Shown here piece after piece: positions 54,832 to 63,578 of a stretch of DNA of 64,000 nucleotides. The notes below the pieces were generated by a model that was not told where the DNA came from, did not search any database, and worked only from the letters and a program-made list of their open reading frames with translations. Position 1 is the stretch's first letter. Each line of letters starts with the position of its first letter. The translations under genes were made by a program, and so were the position numbers. Origin of the DNA: Alteromonas sp. KUL49 (lineage in GTDB: Bacteria > Pseudomonadota > Gammaproteobacteria > Enterobacterales > Alteromonadaceae); contig NZ_BJKL01000011.1 of NCBI RefSeq assembly GCF_006538345.1, forward strand, positions 95,824 through 159,823, in the 5' to 3' direction.

Positions 54832-56424
54832 ATGCAATTGATAAAAACAATCAATAGAAAATTAGCTACGATGAGTGTGATGGCGTTTACTGTAATTGCA
54901 CTTATCGGGTGGTCACTTCAACAAAGTGCCTCAACGCAGGTATTAACTAATAATCCTCCGAGTAAAGTTCAACACGACAAACCGAATATTATTTACATTA
55001 TTGTTGATGATTTAGGTATTGGTGATATTGAGCCTTATGGTCAGCAAAAAATAAGTACACCTAACCTTCAGGTACTGGCAAATGAAGGTTTAACGTTCGT
55101 GCAGCATTACGCTGGTAACACTGTGTGTGCGCCCTCAAGAGCTGCTCTTATGACAGGTTTACATTCGGGTCATAATCAAATTCGCGGTAATTACGAATTG
55201 GGTGATTTCACTGACGAACGAGAGTTTGGTCAGATGCCACTTAACCCAGGCTCCACAACACTTGGCACTGTGATGCAATCTGCTGGTTACCATACCGCAC
55301 TAATTGGTAAATGGGGGCTCGGCGGCCCAAGTTCTTATGGAACACCGAACAAGCAGGGTTTTGATTACTTTTTTGGCTACTTGGATCAAAAACAAGCGCA
55401 TAATCATTATCCAACCCATCTATGGAGAAACGAAGAGTGGTTTGCCCTCAATAATGAGTTCTTACATTCTCACCAATCATTGCCAGAAGGAGTTGATCCG
55501 TATGACCCTATCAACTACCAAGCATACTTACGAGAAGACTTCGCTCAAGAGCGCTTAACGCAAGATGCATTGAGATACATAAAAGAACACCAGAATAAAC
55601 CTTTCTTTTTGTACCTAGCTTACGCCGGGCCTCATGCTGCCTTGCAAGCGCCAGAAGAATATATCGATGAGTACGACTTTGAAGAAACACCGTACGGATT
55701 GCATTCAAATTACTTACCGCAAAGACGACCCAGAGCGGCGCGCGCTGCAATGATCACTCACATTGATAAAGGGATAGGGCAAGTCAAAGCGTTACTTAAG
55801 CAGCTGAACATTGATGAAAATACCATGATCATTTTCACCAGTGACAATGGACCAAGCCCCGAAGGTGGCGCAGACATGGAATTCTTTAATAGCAACGGTC
55901 AATTCAGAGGGTACAAAAGAGACTTGTACGAGGGCGGCATTCGTATGCCAACCATTGCGCATTGGCCAGGTGTTGTTCCCGCCGGCAAATTGACCAATCA
56001 CGTATCAGCGTTTTGGGATGTGTTACCCACACTCGCAGAATTGGCTGATGTGGAGCTTAGTTCGACAACAGATGGCATTTCGTTTTTGCCAACATTAACT
56101 GGCGAAGGAGAGCAAAAACAACATGAGAGTTTGTATTGGGAGTTTCATCATAAACGAGGCGATCATGCGCAAGCGGTTAGGATAAGAGATGAAAAAAACG
56201 GTGACTGGAAAGCAATTCGAATATTCAATAAACAGTATCGGGATAACCCTCCGATTGAATTGTATAACCTTAGAGACGACCCTTCTGAAACAACGGATTT
56301 AGCATCTAAGTATCCGAGATTAGTTCAACAAGCAGCTTTGTTAATGGATTCCTCTAGAACACGCTCTTTTTTGGATGAATGGAATTTCGACTATTGGCCT
56401 AGTCGTTATGGTTCAAAAAACTAA
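54832..56424 (+). CDS. Type I sulfatase, exported
   Basis: 530 residues from ATG 54832. The N-terminus has a basic stretch and one hydrophobic helix (signal peptide or anchor). The S1-sulfatase core opens with PNIIYIIVDDLGIGD (metal-binding Asp pair) and has the formylglycine motif CAPSR with Cys99, followed by LIGKWGLGGPS and a second metal site in IIFTSDNGPSPEGG. It hydrolyses sulfate esters, substrate unknown; the gene context suggests sulfated polysaccharide or glycan. A formylglycine-generating enzyme is required and is not in the window. GTG 54796 is an alternative start that adds 12 residues. The second sulfatase follows after 13 bases. Confidence 0.93.
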   Translation: MQLIKTINRKLATMSVMAFTVIALIGWSLQQSASTQVLTNNPPSKVQHDKPNIIYIIVDDLGIGDIEPYGQQKISTPNLQVLANEGLTFVQHYAGNTVCAPSRAALMTGLHSGHNQIRGNYELGDFTDEREFGQMPLNPGSTTLGTVMQSAGYHTALIGKWGLGGPSSYGTPNKQGFDYFFGYLDQKQAHNHYPTHLWRNEEWFALNNEFLHSHQSLPEGVDPYDPINYQAYLREDFAQERLTQDALRYIKEHQNKPFFLYLAYAGPHAALQAPEEYIDEYDFEETPYGLHSNYLPQRRPRAARAAMITHIDKGIGQVKALLKQLNIDENTMIIFTSDNGPSPEGGADMEFFNSNGQFRGYKRDLYEGGIRMPTIAHWPGVVPAGKLTNHVSAFWDVLPTLAELADVELSSTTDGISFLPTLTGEGEQKQHESLYWEFHHKRGDHAQAVRIRDEKNGDWKAIRIFNKQYRDNPPIELYNLRDDPSETTDLASKYPRLVQQAALLMDSSRTRSFLDEWNFDYWPSRYGSKN

Positions 56425-56437
56425 ACGGAGAACAATA

Positions 56438-57901
56438 ATGGTAAAAAACTTCAGTTTTATCGTGTTTGTCGTTGGTGCGTTATTTAATTCGGTTCCAGCA
56501 ATAGCAGACAACACAAAACCACCAAACATAGTATTGATCGTAGTCGATGATTTGGGATGGGCTGATGTCGGTTATAATGACCATACTGGTGTATTTCAAA
56601 CGCCAAATATTGATGCATTGGCGACTAAAAGTATCGTTTACACCGACGCGTATGCAGGGGCATCGAATTGTGCACCGAGCAGGGCAGTATTAATGAGTGG
56701 TCAATATTCTCCGAGACATGGTGTTTACACGGTAGGCAGTTCCGAAAGGGGGAATGAAAAAACCAGAAAAATAATACCTACTCCCAATACACCTTATCTT
56801 GATAATGACATAGTTACTATGGCTGAAATGTTAGAGTCGAGGGGTTATACCACAGGTACTTTTGGAAAGTGGCACTTAGGACAAGACCCAATAACTCAAG
56901 GATTTGACCATAATGTTGCAGGTGACACGGCTGGACACCCCAAAAGTTACTTTAGTCCTTATGAAATGACCAATTTGATCGACGGTCCAAGCGGTGAGTA
57001 TCTTCCCAACCGCATTACGAGTGAAGCTATTAATTGGATTAAGGAGGTTAGTTCAGCAAACAACCAGCAGCCGTTTTTTGCATACATACCTTACTACACG
57101 GTACACACGCCAATTATCGCTATCGACTCAGTCACAGAAAAGTACCTGAGCCATCCAAAAATTCAAAATGAAAAACATGCCGCATATGCTGCAATGGTTG
57201 AATTGATGGATACAAATATAGGCCGCATCATGAGAAGTCTGGAGCAGCAATCTTTGCTAAAAGATACTTTAGTGATTTTTACTTCCGATAATGGCGGAAT
57301 TCGCTCGGTTGCATATCAAGATCCATTAAGAGGTGGCAAAGGCGGATATTATGAAGGTGGTACTCGAGTTCCATTGCTAGTTTCTTGGCCTCATAAAATT
57401 GTCGCCAAAACAGATAGCACACCGGTTGTGAATGCAGATTTCTATCCAACCCTAGCTAATATTGCAGGTGCTGATGTTAGTCGACAAGTTCTCGATGGTG
57501 TAGACTTATCATCAAATTGGTTCTATGAGAAGCCAATAAAACCACGCGCACTCTTTTGGCATTTTCCCATCTACTTGCAAGCGTATAACCCAAGCGCAGA
57601 TCAATCACGTGATCCTCTATTCAGAACACGACCAGGTACAACCATGAGGAAAGGTCGGTGGAAATTGCATCATTATTTTGAAGACGATGCCTATGAACTG
57701 TACGATTTGGAGAACGACTTGGGTGAACATGTGAATTTAGCACAATATTTACCGGGTATTATGAATTACTTAACACTAGAGCTAAACCAGTGGCGTGAAA
57801 ACATAAATGCCCCCGTGCCTACTCAACGCAATCCTGAGTTCGACGCTGAGTTTACCGCACAACAGACAAACAAGCGTTTGTTGGAACGAGTGCGTAGATA
57901 A
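56438..57901 (+). CDS. Type I sulfatase, periplasmic
   Basis: 487 residues from ATG 56438, with GGAG seven bases upstream. Signal peptide cleaved at about AIA-DN. Core motifs: PNIVLIVVDDLGWADVGYND, CAPSR with Cys78 for formylglycine, FGKWHLGQ and FTSDNGGIRS. Sequence layout (long C-terminal region with LRGGKGGYYEGGTRVPLLVSW) is that of arylsulfatase-A-like polysaccharide sulfatases. It is only distantly similar to its upstream partner, so the pair may remove sulfates from different positions of one substrate. Same transcript as the first sulfatase. Confidence 0.94.
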   Translation: MVKNFSFIVFVVGALFNSVPAIADNTKPPNIVLIVVDDLGWADVGYNDHTGVFQTPNIDALATKSIVYTDAYAGASNCAPSRAVLMSGQYSPRHGVYTVGSSERGNEKTRKIIPTPNTPYLDNDIVTMAEMLESRGYTTGTFGKWHLGQDPITQGFDHNVAGDTAGHPKSYFSPYEMTNLIDGPSGEYLPNRITSEAINWIKEVSSANNQQPFFAYIPYYTVHTPIIAIDSVTEKYLSHPKIQNEKHAAYAAMVELMDTNIGRIMRSLEQQSLLKDTLVIFTSDNGGIRSVAYQDPLRGGKGGYYEGGTRVPLLVSWPHKIVAKTDSTPVVNADFYPTLANIAGADVSRQVLDGVDLSSNWFYEKPIKPRALFWHFPIYLQAYNPSADQSRDPLFRTRPGTTMRKGRWKLHHYFEDDAYELYDLENDLGEHVNLAQYLPGIMNYLTLELNQWRENINAPVPTQRNPEFDAEFTAQQTNKRLLERVRR

Positions 57902-57968
57902 GAATAAGTTTAATGAACAAAAAACGAATGTAAAAAGTATACGCTAGTCTAATCTAATCAAGATGGTT

Positions 57969-58436
57969 CTAGCTGAGTTTTTTACCACAACACTGTTTGA
58001 ATTTTTTACCGCTATCACACGGGCAGGGAAGGTTCCTGCCCAGTTTCACTTTCCCACAGTCACTATGCAGTTCTCCGTCGTGATACCGCCATTCGCCATT
58101 CTCAATAATAAAACGAGATGTTTCGTGCAACTGAAAGCACTGCTTAGATTCAAAGTAGAACGCAGTAAACTCCACAATATCTTCTGCGCTGGCGTCATTT
58201 TTTACCGTAAGTGCAAACCAGTGAGTTCCAGTGGCGCTTTCTTTTAAGTTGTCTAACGATAAGCCTACGCGCTTCTGTGCTGAGTACGTGTCTAGAACGT
58301 ATTGATAGTTCTGCGTGGCATAAGCTGAGAATCTAGAGCGCATTAATGCTTCTGCGGTAGGAGGTTTTTTCGAACCTGACAAATAAGGCTCACAGCACGA
58401 GGAAAACGGCAGTGAAGAACAACAAAAACAACGCAT
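57969..58436 (-). CDS. ychJ: YchJ-family protein with SEC-C motif
   Basis: 155 residues, family length. N-terminal Cys cluster (MRCFCC ... SSCCEPYLSG), MRSRFSAYA, a cystatin-like middle part, and the C-terminal SEC-C zinc motif LPCPCDSGKKFKQCCG. The function is unknown; SEC-C motifs bind zinc and occur in SecA, where they mediate protein contacts. The start codon directly follows the T-run of a hairpin at 58437-58472, with no ribosome site visible, which is unusual. Confidence 0.93.
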   Translation of the reverse strand: MRCFCCSSLPFSSCCEPYLSGSKKPPTAEALMRSRFSAYATQNYQYVLDTYSAQKRVGLSLDNLKESATGTHWFALTVKNDASAEDIVEFTAFYFESKQCFQLHETSRFIIENGEWRYHDGELHSDCGKVKLGRNLPCPCDSGKKFKQCCGKKLS

Positions 58437-58472
58437 AAAAAAGCCCCAATAAATGCCGTAGAATAAAGGGGC
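58437..58472 (-). terminator. Possible weak terminator of the SulA-like gene
   Basis: Arms GCCCC / GGGGC around a 20-base loop, followed on the minus strand by six T that touch the ychJ start codon. The stem is short, so read-through into ychJ is likely. Confidence 0.45.
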
Positions 58473-58497
58473 AAATGCTACCGCTAATTAGAGCCGA

Positions 58498-58902
58498 TTA
58501 CCACGGACCGGTGACTAGGTTTGTATCACCAGATTCCTGAGATACTTTGACATTAACTAGAGATACTGAAAAAAGCTCACACAGCTTTTTAATCATTTCA
58601 CACTCAGTAGGCTGTAAATCTAAATCTAAATTCTCTACGTACAGTGTTTTACATTGACCGCCAGTAATAAGTTTTGAGATCCACTCTGGCATCTTCTCTT
58701 TGTTGGGTTTTTGAATGCGAATAGCGTGATGAGTATCCTTTTTGAAGGATACAGAATCGGCGAGTAGATAATGCCATCCTTTGTTTTGCTTTGGAGCATA
58801 CTCGCTGGGGTAACCTTCAAAAGGTAAGGGTAACTGTACTTCATTGTTTACTTTGTTTTGTAACGCGCGAAAACGTGAAATTGAAGAAGTGGCGGTGTTC
58901 AT
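58498..58902 (-). CDS. SulA-like SOS cell-division inhibitor
   Basis: 134 residues. The middle and C-terminal part (PEWISKLITGGQCKTLYVEN, then an ECEMIKKLCELFSVSLVNV helix-strand unit) resembles the SulA/RecA-like fold in layout, though identity with E. coli SulA looks low. The stronger evidence is regulatory: two LexA-type boxes lie directly upstream. SulA blocks FtsZ polymerisation during DNA damage. ATG 58902 has AGGA seven bases upstream. It could instead be another SOS-controlled small protein. It is not next to lexA, unlike in many relatives. Confidence 0.62.
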   Translation of the reverse strand: MNTATSSISRFRALQNKVNNEVQLPLPFEGYPSEYAPKQNKGWHYLLADSVSFKKDTHHAIRIQKPNKEKMPEWISKLITGGQCKTLYVENLDLDLQPTECEMIKKLCELFSVSLVNVKVSQESGDTNLVTGPW

Positions 58903-58910
58903 CTTTATTC

Positions 58911-58943
58911 CTGTTTATTCATACAGTGTGTATGTGTATACAG
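58911..58943 (-). promoter_or_regulatory. Tandem LexA (SOS) boxes
   Basis: CTGTTTATTCATACAG (58911-58926) has the exact CTGT-N8-ACAG form. GTGTATGTGTATACAG (58928-58943) matches the LexA consensus at 14 of 16 positions with one changed base in the left CTGT. They are one base apart and sit 8 bases upstream of the SulA-like start, overlapping its ribosome-site region, where bound LexA would block transcription. Confidence 0.85.
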
Positions 58944-59076
58944 TAGTTTGTGTTGATTCATAATGCAAGCGGAAAATCGCTATTTTTTTGAGCAGTTAGA
59001 TCATTTGCGTTTAGAACTACGATAAAATTACTAAAAAACATATACTATTCAGAATGTTAATTTGCAGGTGTAGATA

Positions 59077-59568
59077 TTGGACGCTTTGTCTGAATTAGGT
59101 TTAGTTGGAATGTTTGTTGCCGCCTTTGGCGCTGCGACTATCCTGCCACTGGGTTCGGAAGTGGTATTTGTGGGCTTACTTACTGCAGGCAGCGAAGTAA
59201 TATCGTTGTGGCTTGTCGCGAGCATCGGTAACACATTAGGTTCAGCCGTAAATTACTATTTGGGGTTAAACTACGGTGAGCCTTTGGCCAAGCGCATGCT
59301 ACGAATGTCTGATAACACTTATGCCAAAGCCGAGAGCATGTTCCAACGTTGGGGTAAGTGGACGTTGTTACTTGCGTGGGTCCCCGTGATTGGTGACCCA
59401 CTAACACTCGTCGCTGGTGCACTAAAAGTGCAACTACGCTTTTTCTTGGTCGCTGTTCTTATTAGCAAGTCTTCCCGTTATGGACTGATTGCTTGGCGTT
59501 TTTTTCTACCACTAGGCACTATCTTTTTTCCCATAATTATTTTGATTAGGGCATCTCGTTTGATATAA
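59077..59568 (+). CDS. yqaA: YqaA family membrane protein (DedA/SNARE-associated-like)
   Basis: 163 residues with the VTT/DedA-like core of YqaA: ATILPLGSEVVFVGLLTAG, GNTLGSAVNYYLG and LLLAWVPVIGDPLTLVAGAL. An inner-membrane protein of unknown transport or lipid-scrambling role. The TTG at 59077 is the apparent start. The last 30 residues, after ISKSSRYGLIAW, look unlike the family's usual C-terminus and their DNA overlaps convergent msrQ by 91 bases. A T-run of seven lies at that point; six T would end the protein a few residues later. Confidence 0.85.
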   Translation: MDALSELGLVGMFVAAFGAATILPLGSEVVFVGLLTAGSEVISLWLVASIGNTLGSAVNYYLGLNYGEPLAKRMLRMSDNTYAKAESMFQRWGKWTLLLAWVPVIGDPLTLVAGALKVQLRFFLVAVLISKSSRYGLIAWRFFLPLGTIFFPIIILIRASRLI

Positions 59569-60146
59569 AAAACGGCGATGACTATCATCCAATAAATTGC
59601 CGGACTGAGTAGATCTGATTTTTGTGCCCATGTGTAATGCAGCACAGTAAGCGGAAGAATCAGATACACGGCGTTATGTAACTTTTGCCAACGGCGGCCT
59701 AACATACGTTTTGCTTTATTAAACGATGTTGCAGCAAGCGCAAGCAGTAAAACAAGCGCCGTCATACCAACAGTGATGTAAGGTCTTTCGATAATTTCAC
59801 TACCTATTAGTGACATGTCTAGTTGTATCTCAAAAGCGCAATAAACCAAGAAGTGAGCTAGCGCGAATACGAAGCTATATACGCCTAACAGCCTTCTGAA
59901 TTGTAGAGGTTCTGGACTCGGCAAGACCTTTGCAATGGGTGAAAGAAGTAGGGTAGCGACTAACAGATAGATGGCCCAATTCCCTGTTTTATCCAGCAGC
60001 GCCTGAACCGGATCTGGTCCTAGGTTATCGATAATCCCCAGATAGAAAATTATCGAGAGATATCCAAGGGAGAACAGGTGTACCAATGATTTTATGGTAA
60101 CTCGCTGTATCTTGCTGAGACGCCATGGTTTATTTAATAATTTCAT
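59478..60146 (-). CDS. msrQ: Heme-binding membrane subunit of methionine sulfoxide reductase
   Basis: 222 residues from ATG 60146, which overlaps the msrP stop (TAATG). Six hydrophobic helices of the ferric-reductase-like type; His residues in GVYSFVFALAHFLVY, WQKLHNAVYLILP and VLHYTW are the heme ligands candidates. It passes electrons from the quinone pool/flavin reductase to MsrP in the periplasm. The frame extends to 60281, but those residues lie within msrP and are not family-like. Confidence 0.95.
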   Translation of the reverse strand: MKLLNKPWRLSKIQRVTIKSLVHLFSLGYLSIIFYLGIIDNLGPDPVQALLDKTGNWAIYLLVATLLLSPIAKVLPSPEPLQFRRLLGVYSFVFALAHFLVYCAFEIQLDMSLIGSEIIERPYITVGMTALVLLLALAATSFNKAKRMLGRRWQKLHNAVYLILPLTVLHYTWAQKSDLLSPAIYWMIVIAVFYIKRDALIKIIMGKKIVPSGRKKRQAISP

Positions 60147-61150
60147 TAGTAAAAACGCGTCAAATCCATATTGGAATACAAACTCGCAACTTCGGTATAG
60201 CCGTTGAACGGTTGCGTGGGAATACGGTTTCTGTTGAGCACTCCACCTGTTGTTATGCGACGTTCGCTTGCTTGACTCCATCGAGGATGCGCAACAGAAG
60301 GATTAACATTTGCGTAGAATCCGTATTCATTAGGTGCCAGGATATTCCACGTTGTTGGTGGCTGCTTGTCAGTCAAACGTATACGTACAATAGACTTGAT
60401 ACTCTTAAAGCCGTATTTCCACGGTACGACTAAACGTATCGGTGCACCATTTTGTGGAGGTAATGTTTTTCCATACATGCCCACCGACAGCAATGTTAAC
60501 GGGTGCATGGCTTCGTCTAAACGCAGTCCCTCAACATAGGGGTAGTCAATACCACCGCCGATAAATCTATTTTTTTGACCAGGCATTTGGTCAGGATCGT
60601 ATAGCGTTTCAAAGGCAACGTATTTAGCTGAGGAGAGAGGATCGGCTTGTCTAATTAACTGACCGAGTTCAAAACCTATCCAAGGGATCACCATTGACCA
60701 CGCCTCTACACAGCGCAGGCGATAAGCTCTCTCTTCCAATTGAAATTGATTGAATAGATCATCGTAACCCAGCGTTAACGGTTTATTGACCAGACCATCG
60801 ATTCGTAGCTGCCAAGGGTCAGTTTGAAAGTGCTTGGCTTCTTCTACAGGGTCATCCTTACCCATGCCAAACTCATAAAAGTTATTGTATGTTGTTGCTT
60901 TACTCTCAGGAGTCAGAGTGTCGTTAGTTGAAAACGACGAGTTATTGGTAAACTCAAGTGGCCGTTGTTGGGCTAATGGCTTTTCTTCACGTTCCCAAAA
61001 CCAACCTTGGCCATATGCATTGCCTGATAACAGTGCTGACGCACCTACGAACCCCATAGACTTAAGTAATCGTCTTCTGTCGTGATATACCGCTTCATCG
61101 GTGACTTGATTGTCTTTAAATACAACGGATGGCTTAAATCGTTTAGACAT
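60146..61150 (-). CDS. msrP: Periplasmic methionine sulfoxide reductase catalytic subunit
   Basis: 334 residues with a twin-arginine signal ([18 protein letters not shown]). Molybdopterin-binding sulfite-oxidase fold; the molybdenum-ligating Cys is in [14 protein letters not shown] and the C-terminal substrate region in [17 protein letters not shown]. It reduces methionine sulfoxide in envelope proteins damaged by hypochlorous acid or other oxidants, with electrons from MsrQ. First gene of the msrPQ operon. Confidence 0.97.
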   Translation of the reverse strand: MSKRFKPSVVFKDNQVTDEAVYHDRRRLLKSMGFVGASALLSGNAYGQGWFWEREEKPLAQQRPLEFTNNSSFSTNDTLTPESKATTYNNFYEFGMGKDDPVEEAKHFQTDPWQLRIDGLVNKPLTLGYDDLFNQFQLEERAYRLRCVEAWSMVIPWIGFELGQLIRQADPLSSAKYVAFETLYDPDQMPGQKNRFIGGGIDYPYVEGLRLDEAMHPLTLLSVGMYGKTLPPQNGAPIRLVVPWKYGFKSIKSIVRIRLTDKQPPTTWNILAPNEYGFYANVNPSVAHPRWSQASERRITTGGVLNRNRIPTQPFNGYTEVASLYSNMDLTRFY

Positions 61151-61341
61151 ACATTTACTCTTTGATTAAACACAAGACTATTACGTTGTGTTTGCAAATT
61201 AAGATTGACCCGAACCTATTCAACGCCATGAGATAGTTAATAAAACACCTGATATCGCGAAAAATGTGCTCTGCTTTAAAATAGACCGCACAAACGCCTA
61301 ATCAATTTCAGCAGTAGAAAACAAAAAACACCATTGAGCAG

Positions 61342-62685
61342 TTATAAATGTAAGTTATCTAATGAGTTGCCGTGTTTTGGACTGAACAAGTTTGCGTAAA
61401 GTCGCGCAGCGAATTCGTCCGTCATTCCGGAAATGTAATCCGCAATAATACGCATACCTAAGCCTTGCTCTTCCGCATCTCTCCAGCGCTGTTGAGTACT
61501 TTCTGGAAGTAATCGAGTGGGATCAGCACTGAACGCTTCAAACAGTGACATCACTATAAGTTGGCCTTTGTATTCGAGTTGTTGTACATCTGCACGACGG
61601 ATCACGTTTCGGTAAACAAATCGTTTGAATAGACTTAATGCCTGTTCTACATGTTTTGGCAGTGCGGCCTTGTAGGCGAGTAATGGATGTTCAAAACCTT
61701 CGACAGTTTCAATCGCTATGGCGGTAATGAAACAGTTAACCAAAGCACCAATAGCATTTTTACGTTCATGATGAACAGCACTGAATAGTTTGTCGGTTAA
61801 CGATTCTATGCTTTTTGATAACCAAGGTATCTCGAGTTGACTCAACGGAACCGTCACCGAAGTAAAGAAGTCCTGTTTTCTAACCATATCCATAACAATG
61901 GCATCTTCGAGATCGTGAATACCGTAAGCGATATCGTCTGCGAGCTCCATTATAGAACAATCAAAAGATTTAAAGCGGGTTTTACTGTGCCCGTTAGCAA
62001 CGTCGTTATATGTCGAAAACAGTGATTTGTCTTGCTCATTGAAGGGTGTAAGTAACCAATCGAACAGCGCTTCGTCACATCTAAACAAGCCCTTGGGTGG
62101 ATGCCAGTCATCAGCGCGAACCTGTCTAAAAGACATGGGCTTAGTGGGGTGGATTTCTTGTTTATTTAGCGTATCAACAAAATTAGGATACTTAACTAGG
62201 CCTAATATACTGCGACGACATAAATTCATTCCGTGGGCGGCAGTGTAGGGTTCTAACTGGGTAATTATTCTGAATGTTTGGCCGTTGCCCTCGAAGCCGC
62301 CGTGTTCGTGCATCATGTAATGCAGGGCAATCTCTCCCCCGTGGCCGAAAGGAGGGTGCCCAATATCATGAGCCAAGCATAATGTTTCGATGAGCGTAGC
62401 GTCCATAGCGAGAACATCGGTAAGTTGAGGATATTTAGAACACAGTTGAGCGGTAATTCCTGTACCGATTTGCGCAGCTTCTAAGGAGTGAGTAAGGCGG
62501 GTACGATAAAAATCACTCAATCCAACGCCCAACACCTGCGTTTTTGCTTGTAATCTTCTAAATGCAGCACTGTGCAATACGCGCGCTTTATCTCTCTGAT
62601 AAGCATTGCGATGGTCGCCGTCTCTTGTTTCGGTTCGCGGCAGCCTGCGCTCGTGAAAACTCACTGCCCAATTAGTCTCTGTCAC
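61342..62685 (-). CDS. dgt: dGTPase family triphosphohydrolase
   Basis: 447 residues from GTG 62685, chosen because AGAGG lies nine bases upstream. HD-domain metal residues: RLTHSLEAAQIG, CLAHDIGHPPFGHGGE and ELADDIAYGIHDLED. The family hydrolyses dGTP (or other dNTPs) to the nucleoside and triphosphate and helps control nucleotide pools. This is shorter than E. coli Dgt (505) and belongs to the 'dGTPase-like' group, so substrate range is uncertain. The frame continues to 62784 but the extra residues are not conserved. Divergent from the two-component genes. Confidence 0.93.
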   Translation of the reverse strand: MTETNWAVSFHERRLPRTETRDGDHRNAYQRDKARVLHSAAFRRLQAKTQVLGVGLSDFYRTRLTHSLEAAQIGTGITAQLCSKYPQLTDVLAMDATLIETLCLAHDIGHPPFGHGGEIALHYMMHEHGGFEGNGQTFRIITQLEPYTAAHGMNLCRRSILGLVKYPNFVDTLNKQEIHPTKPMSFRQVRADDWHPPKGLFRCDEALFDWLLTPFNEQDKSLFSTYNDVANGHSKTRFKSFDCSIMELADDIAYGIHDLEDAIVMDMVRKQDFFTSVTVPLSQLEIPWLSKSIESLTDKLFSAVHHERKNAIGALVNCFITAIAIETVEGFEHPLLAYKAALPKHVEQALSLFKRFVYRNVIRRADVQQLEYKGQLIVMSLFEAFSADPTRLLPESTQQRWRDAEEQGLGMRIIADYISGMTDEFAARLYANLFSPKHGNSLDNLHL

Positions 62686-62789
62686 TGCAATAAACCTCTG
62701 TTCTACAGAATAAAACCTCTGGAATTGTAGCCTAACACAGGTGTGCAAAATTGCAGCGAATGATTCTTCTGTTAAATGTAACAAATGTA

Positions 62790-62808
62790 AAAGACAATCA
62801 TTCGCATT
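62790..62808 (+). promoter_or_regulatory. Fur-box-like sequence upstream of the two-component system
   Basis: AAAGACAATCATTCGCATT agrees with the common 19-base Fur-box form AATGATAATCATTCTCATT at 16 positions. It lies 57-75 bases upstream of the response regulator ATG, suitable for iron-dependent repression. The site was found by eye; other AT-rich matches by chance are possible. Confidence 0.5.
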
Positions 62809-62864
62809 GAATCCGTTGAGAATCTAAGGTAGCGTTGCTCAGATATTCAATAATCCGTGCTTTT

Positions 62865-63578
62865 ATGAACTCTGCGCTTGCTGTAGACAGACCCTCAACT
62901 CAGCCACATATACTTGTTGTTGAAGACGATCCTATATTAAACGACCAAATAGCCGTGCTTTTAGGCGGTAATGGCTATTGCTTTACTCAGTGCTTTGATG
63001 GTGAAAGTGCACTGGAGCTCGCTATCTCATCAAGTTATAGCTTAATACTGCTCGATATTATGTTACCGGGCAAAGACGGATTGTCAGTGCTAAACATTTT
63101 GAGAAGCTGCAATTCAACACCAGTGATAGTGGTTTCGGCAAAACATGCGGAAGAAGAGCGAATAATGGGGTTGAGTGCAGGTGCTGATGATTACCTAGCC
63201 AAGCCTTTTAATTCCCAAGAGCTATTGTTACGCATTGACGCGGTGATTCGCCGATCCAACAGGAACGAAAACGTCACTAATGCCAGCCTTCAAATTGATA
63301 ATTTAGCGTTATGCCTAACAACTAAACAGGTGCTAGTAGGTGACGCTGACGTTTCACTAACACCGACAGAGTTCGGTTTATTGAGTATCTTAGTTCAAAA
63401 CATTCAACAGGTTCTGAGCAAAGCATTTTTGTATCAAGCGGTCTTAAATAAACAGTACAGTCAATACGACCGTAGCCTAGACATGCATATGAGCCGAGTA
63501 AGAAAGAAACTCATGGAAAAAGGGTGGGATGGCTCGCGTTTACAAACAGTACACGGTAAGGGGTACTGTATAAAATGA
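62865..63578 (+). CDS. OmpR-family response regulator
   Basis: 237 residues with ATG 62865; TTG 62835 has an AAGG nearby and is possible. Receiver domain with acidic pocket VVEDDPILND, phospho-acceptor Asp in LLDIMLPGKDG and Lys in YLAKPFNS; then a winged-helix DNA-binding domain with TPTEFGLLSIL and VHGKGYCIK at its end. It controls transcription after phosphorylation by the kinase encoded next, which overlaps by four bases (ATGA). A Fur-box-like site upstream suggests iron control, as for some siderophore-sensing pairs. Confidence 0.95.
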   Translation: MNSALAVDRPSTQPHILVVEDDPILNDQIAVLLGGNGYCFTQCFDGESALELAISSSYSLILLDIMLPGKDGLSVLNILRSCNSTPVIVVSAKHAEEERIMGLSAGADDYLAKPFNSQELLLRIDAVIRRSNRNENVTNASLQIDNLALCLTTKQVLVGDADVSLTPTEFGLLSILVQNIQQVLSKAFLYQAVLNKQYSQYDRSLDMHMSRVRKKLMEKGWDGSRLQTVHGKGYCIK

